Origin: Hymenobacter canadensis
GTDB taxonomy: Bacteria; Bacteroidota; Bacteroidia; Cytophagales; Hymenobacteraceae
DNA length: 64,000 bases
Assembly: GCF_027359925.1 (NCBI RefSeq)
Contig: NZ_CP114767.1
Coordinates: 4,328,501 to 4,392,500 of the forward strand
Direction: 5' to 3'
Position numbers and translations under genes: made by a program
The notes under the pieces: generated by a model
The model's database searches: none
What the model was told of the DNA's origin: nothing
The model's input: only the letters and a program-made list of their open reading frames with translations
Part shown: piece after piece, positions 57,754 through 64,000 of the stretch
Layout of the letters: the number at the start of each line of letters is the position of its first letter
Numbering within the stretch: the first letter of the stretch is position 1

Positions 57754-58164
57754 ATGTCGTCCCAGTCCCAAACTCCCCGCGTCCTCGTGACGCCCGCCGC
57801 CGAGGCCACCATCGATTTGCTGCGCGACGAGCACGGCCCGCTGATGTTCCACCAGAGCGGCGGCTGCTGCGACGGCTCGTCGCCGATGTGCTTTGCCAAG
57901 GGCGAGTTCCGCATCGGCGGCAACGACGTGTGGCTGGGCCAGATCCACGGTTGCGACTTTTTCATGAGCACCAGCCAGTTTGAGTACTGGCAGCACACCC
58001 AGCTCACCGTAGACGTGGTGAAAGGCCGTGGGGCCAGCTTCTCACTGGAAATCCCACTGGGCGTCCGGTTCCTGATTCGCTCCCGGCTGTTCACGCAGGA
58101 AGAAGAAGCAAACATGGCCCCCGCACTGCAAGGCGAAGAATATCTGGAAAGCCAGCAGGCGTAG
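57754..58164 (+). CDS. DUF779 family protein, 136 aa
   Basis: Cys-rich conserved domain typically encoded beside ExaC/AcoD aldehyde dehydrogenases. Key part is FHQSGGCCDGSSPMCFAKGEF with GGCC and a third Cys, then WLGQIHGCDFFMS, where a fourth Cys is seen, and FSLEIPLGVRFLIRSRLFT. The cysteines suggest metal or thiol chemistry, but the molecular role is not established. Genomic link to the dehydrogenase is the main clue. Confidence 0.93.
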   Translation: MSSQSQTPRVLVTPAAEATIDLLRDEHGPLMFHQSGGCCDGSSPMCFAKGEFRIGGNDVWLGQIHGCDFFMSTSQFEYWQHTQLTVDVVKGRGASFSLEIPLGVRFLIRSRLFTQEEEANMAPALQGEEYLESQQA

Positions 58165-58196
58165 CAGCAAGCCTGCATTCAGCCCAAGCACCAAAG

Positions 58197-58242
58197 AGTA
58201 AATCGCCCCCGGCAACTGAGTTGCCGGGGGCGATTTACTTTT
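58197..58242 (+). terminator. Terminator after DUF779
   Basis: 19-bp perfect stem GTAAATCGCCCCCGGCAAC around TGA, followed by TTTT. Confidence 0.9.
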
Positions 58243-58324
58243 CGACAGATAAAGTCGGCTAGATAAAATCGGCGCCGGCCACAAAATCCGTGCAATCCGC
58301 TTAAATCTGTGTCAATCTATGATC

Positions 58325-58789
58325 CTAGTTGGCCACTTTCACGGGCAGGCCTTCGAGCTGCACGTAGCTGAGCTTCCAGGCGTTTTTGGCGTTCTTTTTC
58401 CAGAGCAGGATGAAGTTGCCTTCGCCTTCGCCGCGGGGCTGGCCGGGCGTTTCGGGCAGCACTTCCGTGGAGAACGTGCCGGCCTCGTAGGCCATCGTGG
58501 CGTCGGAGCCGGTGGAGGTTCCGTAGAGCTTCAGGTCAGCAATAGTACCCATGGTAGCCCGCACCCACTTATCGGCCACTTCCGACTTGCCATTGAAGCG
58601 CGTGGCGCCTTGGGCGTACTGCACGTCGTCGGCCAGCAGCGAGTCGATCTGCAGGGTGTTCTTGGCGTTCCAGGCTCCTACGAACTGCTGGTTGAGCGTT
58701 TTTACGTCGACTGCGGCAGTTTCAGGAGCGGATTTGGAGCAGGAGGCCAGCAGAGCACCCCCGAGCAGGAGACCGAGAAAGGGTTTCAT
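58325..58789 (-). CDS. SnoaL/NTF2-like lipoprotein, 154 aa
   Basis: MKPFLGLLLGGALLASC gives lipobox LASC. The mature part is an NTF2-like cone fold (DUF4440/SnoaL style): KTLNQQFVGAWNAKNTLQIDSLLADDVQYAQ, KSEVADKWVRATMGTIADLKLYG, ATMAYEAGTFSTEV, GNFILLWKKNAKNAWKLSYVQLEGLPV. Such lipoproteins are common in Bacteroidota and bind or process small ligands; specificity unknown. Confidence 0.85.
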   Translation of the reverse strand: MKPFLGLLLGGALLASCSKSAPETAAVDVKTLNQQFVGAWNAKNTLQIDSLLADDVQYAQGATRFNGKSEVADKWVRATMGTIADLKLYGTSTGSDATMAYEAGTFSTEVLPETPGQPRGEGEGNFILLWKKNAKNAWKLSYVQLEGLPVKVAN

Positions 58790-58854
58790 GAGAACAGGTT
58801 TTGGTAAGAGAAAAGGGAGAGAGCAGAACGGGAAAAACGGAAGCTGAATGGCGA

Positions 58855-58898
58855 GCTAACAGAAAACCCAGGTGCAAAGACCTGGGTTTTCTGTTAGC
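58855..58898 (-). terminator. 19-bp terminator
   Basis: GCTAACAGAAAACCCAGGT (58855-58873) pairs exactly with 58880-58898; A- and T-runs lie within the stem. It ends the glycine-zipper gene transcript. Confidence 0.85.
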
Positions 58899-58913
58899 AC
58901 TAAGGCCGGAAAT

Positions 58914-59438
58914 CTACCAGCTCTTACGACGCACCTCCGAAGAAGGGTAAGCGGCGTTACGGTTGCCATACGACTCGTTTGGCAGGTAACCGGTGCTCAT
59001 AGCAAAAGCTGAAGGGCTGGAAGCAGCGGGAGCCAAGCTGTTCATCATGGAAGGAGCAGCAGAGGCGGCAGCCGTAGCGGCCATGGCGTTGTTGTTGTTA
59101 GCGCGGGCCGTGGCGTTGCCTTTGGCAATACCGGCACGGTAAGCAGCGGCGCGGTTCGCTTCGGAACGGCGGGCGGCAGCTACACGGGCAGCTTCGGCGC
59201 GGCGCTTGTTGTCGGCGTTGCGGCCGATGACGTAGCCCAGGCCACCACCAGCAGCGCCACCCACGGCCCCGCCTACTACGCGGTTTTTCTTGTTGATGAG
59301 GGCACCGGCAGCAGCGCCACCCAATCCACCAATCACGGCTCCTTTAGCGCTGGAGCTAATCTTGCGGTCCTGAGCGTAGCCGCTAAGGATGGTGGAGAAG
59401 AACATCACAAATGCGAGAAACAAACTTGCCTTTTTCAT
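58914..59438 (-). CDS. Glycine-zipper exported protein (YMGG-like), 174 aa
   Basis: Signal peptide MKKASLFLAFVMFFSTILSGYAQ, then a glycine-zipper segment GAVIGGLGGAAAGALINKKNRVVGGAVGGAAGGGLGYVIG that can insert into membranes or oligomerise. A basic helical stretch (RRAEAARVAAARRSEANRAAAYRAG) and an Ala/Ser/Asn-rich tail follow. The zipper resembles the YMGG-like family of envelope proteins. Function unknown. Confidence 0.82.
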   Translation of the reverse strand: MKKASLFLAFVMFFSTILSGYAQDRKISSSAKGAVIGGLGGAAAGALINKKNRVVGGAVGGAAGGGLGYVIGRNADNKRRAEAARVAAARRSEANRAAAYRAGIAKGNATARANNNNAMAATAAASAAPSMMNSLAPAASSPSAFAMSTGYLPNESYGNRNAAYPSSEVRRKSW

Positions 59439-59634
59439 GACTAAGGAGAATTAATGTTTGAAGGGCCTGTGACCCGGTTTCGGGGAAAGAATTACAAGCA
59501 CCATGCCAATACGAACGGAAGGTATGTCAGGTTTAGCTCATCAGTGCTGAGCCGGCAAATGCCCTGCAGCCGTTGCCGGGGGTAAAAACAGCGCTGCAAT
59601 TGGCGGGAAAGCACATTTGCGCGTATGAACCGCT

Positions 59635-59934
59635 ATGAAAGAAAAATTACTTTTCCGGGTGGCAAAAAGTTTTTCGCTGCCCGGACTCGGGATATTACTT
59701 TTACCGGAAACCGCCCCGCCCGACTTAGCTGCGCTGGCTCTGCACACGCATCTGCGCCTGCACCTGCGCTACTCTGATGGCCGACAGGTGGCCACCATTG
59801 CCAGCGTAGAAGAAATAGCCGGCCCCGACACGCCCGAAACCCGCACCCTGCTCCTGACCGAGCCCGATGCCCAGCCCGTACCCGCCGGCACGGAAGTGTG
59901 GTGGGCCAGCGAGGAGGAACCGGCAGACTGGTAG
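59635..59934 (+). CDS. Hypothetical protein, 99 aa
   Basis: Starts MKEKLLFRVAKSFSLPGLGILLLP and ends EVWWASEEEPADW. Middle strands are LHTHLRLHLRYSDGRQVATIASVEEI and RTLLLTEPDAQPVPAGTEVW. It looks like a compact beta-barrel domain, perhaps SH3- or OB-like, but no family was recognised. Its stop abuts that of the convergent hydrolase gene. An ATG at 59625 in another frame opens a shorter, unlikely ORF. Confidence 0.68.
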   Translation: MKEKLLFRVAKSFSLPGLGILLLPETAPPDLAALALHTHLRLHLRYSDGRQVATIASVEEIAGPDTPETRTLLLTEPDAQPVPAGTEVWWASEEEPADW

Positions 59935-60855
59935 CTATGGCGCGAGCCAGCTGTTGGCGTCGAGCCAGTTTTGGAGCCGCTCGGCCCAGTCGTCTTTGGT
60001 AGTTGGGTTGCGCAGGCCGAAGCCGTGGCCGCCTTTGGGGTAGAGGTGCATTTCGGCGGGCACGCTGTGGCGCACGCAGGCTTCGTAAAACCGCACGCTG
60101 TTGAGCACGGGCACCGTTTGGTCGTCCTGGGCGTGCACCAGGAAGGTGGGCGGCGTCTGGGGCGTTACCTGCTGCTCGTTGGAGTAGAGATGGATCTGGT
60201 CGGGGGTGGGCGTGGGGCCGAGCAGGCTGCGGCGCGAGCCGGCGTGGGCCAGGCTATCCGTGAAGCTGATGACGGGGTAGAGCAGCACCAGTAAATCGGG
60301 CCGGACGGAGGTGGCGTCGGTGGTAGCGCCTATTGGCTGCGCGAAGTGCGTGCCGGCCGTGGAAGCCAGGTGCCCGCCCGCCGAGAAGCCCATCAGCCCA
60401 ATCCGGGTCGGGTTGAGGCCGTATTCGGCGGCGCGCTGACGCACCAGCCGGATGGCCTGCTGGGCATCCTGCAGCGGCGCGGTGGTTTTGTCGGGCTGCA
60501 GCTGGTCGTTGGGAAGACGGTATTTGAGCACGAAAGCCGTGACGCCCATCTCGGTGAGCCGTTTGGCCACGTCGGAGCCTTCGTTGTCCATGGACAGCCG
60601 CACGTAGCCGCCGCCGGGGCAGATGATGACGGCCGTGCCGTTGGCCTTGTCCCTGGCCGGCCGAAACACCTGCAGGGTCGGCTGCACCACGTCGGACACC
60701 CGAATGCCGCCGTTTTCGAGCGTGATGCTCTTTTCCTGCAGGCTGCTGGGCCGGGAGTTCGGGATGGTGTTCGAGTAGATGGAAAACGGGGCGCTTTGCG
60801 CGTGCAGCAGCAGGGGTAGGCATCCCATAACAACGGTGGACCAGAGGGCTTTCAT
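59935..60855 (-). CDS. Alpha/beta hydrolase, esterase/acetylxylan-esterase-like, exported
   Basis: Signal peptide MKALWSTVVMGCLPLLLHAQ. The hydrolase fold has oxyanion-hole CPGGGYVRLSMDNEG, nucleophile Ser in GFSAGGHLA, acid Asp in VHAQDDQTVPV and base His in PKGGHGFG. The layout is that of the BD-FAE/xylan-esterase-like family (about 300 residues) often used in carbohydrate breakdown. Its natural substrate cannot be told from sequence. Its stop abuts that of the gene at 59635. Confidence 0.93.
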   Translation of the reverse strand: MKALWSTVVMGCLPLLLHAQSAPFSIYSNTIPNSRPSSLQEKSITLENGGIRVSDVVQPTLQVFRPARDKANGTAVIICPGGGYVRLSMDNEGSDVAKRLTEMGVTAFVLKYRLPNDQLQPDKTTAPLQDAQQAIRLVRQRAAEYGLNPTRIGLMGFSAGGHLASTAGTHFAQPIGATTDATSVRPDLLVLLYPVISFTDSLAHAGSRRSLLGPTPTPDQIHLYSNEQQVTPQTPPTFLVHAQDDQTVPVLNSVRFYEACVRHSVPAEMHLYPKGGHGFGLRNPTTKDDWAERLQNWLDANSWLAP

Positions 60856-60912
60856 GCAGCCGGGAAATAGGTGAAACCAGACCTGAGCAGATACGCGCTG
60901 TCGCAGCGTAAG

Positions 60913-63900
60913 TTAGGCGCTCAACAGGCCGGCCGTGGCTTTCTTCAGGATGGTCGAACTGCTCCAGGCGCGCAGGTTCTGCTGCACTGCCTCCGGTACC
61001 GCTTGCCGGGTGCGGCCCTGCAGGTCGGCGTAGGCTTCAATCAGCTTGCGGGTGTTGCGTAGCGGTGCGGCCGGCAGCAGCGGCAGCAGGCTGTCCAGCA
61101 GCTGGCGCTGCGCGTCATCCACCAGCGCGCTGATGGCACGGGCTTGGGCCAGCGCATCGGTGAGGCGCTGCACGGGTGCGAAACCGGTGGCCAGCAGTTG
61201 GCCCAGAACGGTGCCCAGCGCCCCTGGCACCAGTCGGCTGTTTTCCGTGGCGGCCAGCAGCACTTCCAGCGCCACGGCCCGGCAGTTGGGGGCGGCGTGC
61301 GTGAGGCTGAGGGCCAGCAGCAGCGTGGCGGCTTCCGTGAAGGCCGGCCCCGGCAGCAGCAGGCTGTGCAGCACCACCCGCAGGGCATCCTGCGACGACG
61401 TGTCTTTGCCGGCAGTGCGGCAGCCGATGCGGATCAGGTGCCAGTACAGCGGCTCGGGGTGGTTGGGCAGCAGCGTGAGCAGAAACGGCAGGTCCGTGGC
61501 CGTAGCCCACAGCGAATAGTTGTTGCGGGCCGCCACGCTGGCGTGCAGCGAATACAGCAGCAGGCCGGAGGGGAGCTTGTGCTGCGGCATTGGCGCGTCT
61601 ACCACCAGCTCCTGCCAGTATTCGGTCACTTCGGGCTTCTCTTTGTTCCAGGTCTGCTTGTAGGTGTGCGAGTTCTGCTGGACTTTCCAGGTGGGATGCC
61701 AGGGCGTATCCACGCCGGGGTAGGAGGCGCAGTGCTGCAGGGCCGGTAGCGTGGCGTGGGGCTGGCGGGTGCGGGCCGCTACTGCCCACAGCCAGGGCAG
61801 CGCGCCGGTGCAGTCGGGGCTGGCGGCTGGGGCAGCTGTGTTGCGCAGAAACGGAATCAGCTGGGCCAGACGGCCCGAAAACCGGCGTTGCGGCGGCTTC
61901 GGTAGGGTAGCCGGCAGCGCTACTTCTGATGTGGTAGGCCCCAGAAACGAAGTCAACAGCTGACGCAGGTCGGCGTTGCGGAAGCGGGGCAGCAGGGTGC
62001 GGGCCGTGGCCGCGTCGTCGGGGGAGGCCAGGGCAGTGCGGGCCAGGGCTAGGCACAGGTCGGCGGAGTTGGGTTCCTGGCCGGCGGCTTCATACTCCAG
62101 CAGCTTCTGTACCAGCACGGAGGGCGCCACCCAGTGCGGCGCGTGGGTGGGCGTGCTGAGCAGCGGCAGCGGCGCGGCAAAGGCCCACAGGGCTTCTTCC
62201 ACGGCGCCCAGGCGCTGCTGCTCCACGCGCAGCAGCGGGTCGGGGTGGTGGTACTGGGCGGGGCTCAAGGGCACCTGCTGCACTTTCAGGTGCGGAAACC
62301 CCAGGTACCAGCTCATAAGTAAGGCCAACAGCAGCTCCTGCTGCCCGTTGTGGTTGCCAAAGGAAAACGAGAGCAACCCCGCCCGCGTCTCCTCCTCCGA
62401 CTTGCCCTGCAGCACCCAGGGCAGCGCCTGCACCAGATAGGGGTGCAGCTGCCGGGCATAGTCGGCCGGAAACTGGCCGCGCAGGCGCAGCAGGCCGTCC
62501 AGCCAGCGCTCCACCTCCGCCGGCTGGCGCTGCTGCACCAGCTGCCCGGTCAGGAACAGCAGCTCGTGCCAGTCGCGCACCGGCGTAATGGCCGTGGCGG
62601 CAGAAATATCGGGCACGAAGCCGGTTTGCGGCACGTAGGAAACAGCGTCGCTGAAAGACGGATCATCGTCTTCCAGCGGCAAATAGGGCAGGAGCAGGGT
62701 GCGGGCGGCCGGGGCCAGCAGGTCGGCGTAGAGGCAGAGGCCGGCGATGGTATCGGCGGCTTCGGCGGCCGTGAGTAGCGGCCTGGTGGCGCTGAGCAGG
62801 GTTTTCAGGAGTTTGGCGGCGCGCTCCTGAACGGTGGCATCAGCGTGGGCGAGGGCCGTGGAGGCCAGGGCCGCCAGCGTGGGCGCCACGCCGGCTTCGC
62901 GCTTCAGCAGCTTCTCCAGCCCACCAAACAGGGCCCGGATGCCGGTTTTAATATCGTGGCGGGTAAGCAGGCTTTCGGCGTAGAGCAGCGGCGGGGCGGG
63001 CGCGAAACCAGGATGCGCCCACAGGTCTTTGAGCTGATCAAGCGCGAAGTTGACGACCAGCGGCAGCGGGTGGGCCAGCAGGTCTACCAAATCGGCCTGG
63101 CGGTCCAGCCGCTCGGCTAGCGTCGGCTGCAGACCTAAATACAGGTTTTTGAACCATGTCAGGAGCGGGCGACGGAAGTCGCGGCGCAAAGCCATCAGAC
63201 TGCGGCTGAGCAGGTCAGCGCGCTGCAGGTGGCCCGCATCTGCTAGGCGCATCATCAGCGTGGTCCAGGTGGTTTGCGCCTCCTGCTGCCGGTAGATGGC
63301 GGCCGAATCCACCATCGTGTCGAAATCAAACAGCAGGGGCAAGTCGCGCTCCAGCAACGTGGAATCAGCCTGCAGGGAGTAGATAATCTCGGGAGTAAGG
63401 TCCTGGGTTTGGCTCCGGCTATCATGGCTGAAGGCAAGCAGGTGCTGCGCTAGCGACTGGGCAAACAGCCAGGCATCGTACTCCACCAGACCCGCCTCAG
63501 CCAGCTCCCGCAGGCGGGTGTACCCGATAACCTGCCAGGGTGAGCTGCGCGTCACGCGCAACAGCCACTCCGTCAGCCAAACCGGCCGGGCGTGCAGCAG
63601 TATCTGCACCAGCAGCTCCCATTGTCCGGGTTCCTGCCGGGCGTGGCTGTTATGGAAATTCCAGGGCAGATCAAACGCCCGCGTAGCAGCCTCTTTGCGC
63701 GAGTAGGAGGCCACGCCCGCCAGAAACAGCAGTGGTGCCCGCTCAAATGGTAACCGGCCGTTGCCCAGGTTCCAGTTGTTCATTTCGCGGTACAGGACCT
63801 TGGTTTTCTGGCGTACGGCCAACAGATCCTGCTTGCCAAGCGGCAGCAGAAAGTCAACCATATCCTGCAGCTTGCCGCGGCGGGCAATGCGTTCAAACGT

Positions 63901-63915
63901 TTCGATAGTGTTCAT
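60913..63915 (-). CDS. DUF6493 family protein, 1000 aa
   Basis: A 1000-residue cytoplasmic chain without signal peptide, made almost wholly of amphipathic helices of the HEAT/ARM solenoid kind (for example LDRQADLVDLLAHPLPLVV, FALDQLKDLWAHPGF, TLAALASTALAHADATVQERAAKLLKTLL). The N-terminus MNTIETFERIARRGKLQDMVDFLLPLGK and a conserved C-terminal part (TLLLALSLTHAAPNCRAVALEVLLAATE) match the DUF6493 family of Bacteroidota. Molecular role unknown; in relatives the gene sits beside SWIM-zinc-finger and AAA genes. Confidence 0.85.
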   Translation of the reverse strand: MNTIETFERIARRGKLQDMVDFLLPLGKQDLLAVRQKTKVLYREMNNWNLGNGRLPFERAPLLFLAGVASYSRKEAATRAFDLPWNFHNSHARQEPGQWELLVQILLHARPVWLTEWLLRVTRSSPWQVIGYTRLRELAEAGLVEYDAWLFAQSLAQHLLAFSHDSRSQTQDLTPEIIYSLQADSTLLERDLPLLFDFDTMVDSAAIYRQQEAQTTWTTLMMRLADAGHLQRADLLSRSLMALRRDFRRPLLTWFKNLYLGLQPTLAERLDRQADLVDLLAHPLPLVVNFALDQLKDLWAHPGFAPAPPLLYAESLLTRHDIKTGIRALFGGLEKLLKREAGVAPTLAALASTALAHADATVQERAAKLLKTLLSATRPLLTAAEAADTIAGLCLYADLLAPAARTLLLPYLPLEDDDPSFSDAVSYVPQTGFVPDISAATAITPVRDWHELLFLTGQLVQQRQPAEVERWLDGLLRLRGQFPADYARQLHPYLVQALPWVLQGKSEEETRAGLLSFSFGNHNGQQELLLALLMSWYLGFPHLKVQQVPLSPAQYHHPDPLLRVEQQRLGAVEEALWAFAAPLPLLSTPTHAPHWVAPSVLVQKLLEYEAAGQEPNSADLCLALARTALASPDDAATARTLLPRFRNADLRQLLTSFLGPTTSEVALPATLPKPPQRRFSGRLAQLIPFLRNTAAPAASPDCTGALPWLWAVAARTRQPHATLPALQHCASYPGVDTPWHPTWKVQQNSHTYKQTWNKEKPEVTEYWQELVVDAPMPQHKLPSGLLLYSLHASVAARNNYSLWATATDLPFLLTLLPNHPEPLYWHLIRIGCRTAGKDTSSQDALRVVLHSLLLPGPAFTEAATLLLALSLTHAAPNCRAVALEVLLAATENSRLVPGALGTVLGQLLATGFAPVQRLTDALAQARAISALVDDAQRQLLDSLLPLLPAAPLRNTRKLIEAYADLQGRTRQAVPEAVQQNLRAWSSSTILKKATAGLLSA

Positions 63916-63971
63916 AGTCAGGTGAATATAATAGGTTGAGAAAGCTGGTTTTGGGCTTTCGATAACATGAA

Positions 63972-64000
63972 TCAGCTCTGCACGAAGCGCAGCTGGGCGG
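63972..64000 (-). CDS. Possible C-terminus of an upstream gene (partial)
   Basis: On the minus strand the last bases read ...AQLRFVQS then TGA (63974-63972). This could be the end of a gene that begins outside the window; the stretch is too short to judge. Confidence 0.25.

Noticed and set aside
1..64000. CRISPR arrays, tRNA or rRNA genes
   Set aside because: No regularly spaced direct repeats were seen, and no cloverleaf other than the tmRNA ends was recognised. A dedicated tRNA search was not possible by eye.

Overview
The window is GC-rich, densely packed bacterial chromosome. The gene set (UvsE, RadC, CvfB-like protein, SucD, DUF6493, many SPII lipoproteins and beta-barrel proteins), promoter boxes of the TAnnTTTG type, near absence of Shine-Dalgarno sequences, and a tmRNA tag ending in GEYSYAMAA all point to Bacteroidota, order Cytophagales, most likely a Hymenobacter-like organism. 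No phage, plasmid backbone, insertion sequence, rRNA operon or CRISPR array is visible; this is core chromosome with scattered accessory genes.

Layout. 1-4.3 kb: 3' part of dnaX (minus strand, cut by the window edge), an S9 prolyl oligopeptidase and the tmRNA gene ssrA. 4.4-12.5 kb: small secreted proteins, UV endonuclease UvsE, a CarboxypepD_reg-like protein, lipoproteins, a membrane-anchored metallophosphoesterase, radC and a DUF1684 protein. 12.8-17.8 kb: pheT, a ZapB-like coiled coil, zapA and rny. 18-27.3 kb: lipoproteins, a GNAT acetyltransferase, a mercuric-reductase-like flavoprotein, an AT-rich orphan, sucD, a cystathionine beta-synthase/cysteine synthase, a lone receiver-domain protein and adenine deaminase. 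27.4-32.5 kb: small secreted proteins, cmk, ispH, a DUF502 protein, a DoxX protein and a frameshifted macro-domain gene. 32.7-37.2 kb: a 2TM protein, a sorbosone-dehydrogenase-like propeller, then the three-gene RimK cluster (retropepsin-like protease, ATP-grasp ligase, aspartoacylase). 37.4-42.4 kb: an OmpH/Skp protein and a tight operon of ECF sigma factor, probable anti-sigma, a DUF4097-like secreted protein and two beta-barrel proteins. 42.5-48.5 kb: an outer-membrane protein, a Rossmann protein, CvfB-like protein, two paralogous lipoproteins and a BamA/TamA-like barrel. 48.8-51.4 kb: a radical-SAM/helix-hairpin-helix protein, a 57-residue small ORF and a DUF4130 protein (putative DNA modification/repair module). 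51.5-64 kb: RfbD, an MFS transporter, an AraC regulator divergent from an aldehyde dehydrogenase with its DUF779 partner, small exported proteins, an alpha/beta hydrolase and a 1000-residue DUF6493 protein.

The most striking non-coding signal is the density of long intergenic palindromes. At least 15 inverted-repeat or hairpin elements fall into several families: TGTCATTCCG... AATCTG pairs; hairpins built around a TTCA loop with changing stems; nested GACGC.../GTGGTGCC... elements sharing an identical inner spacer; and low-complexity GAGTA- or GTGCTTAG-type repeats. They lie almost only between genes. They resemble REP-like non-autonomous elements, but no candidate mobilising enzyme lies in the window.
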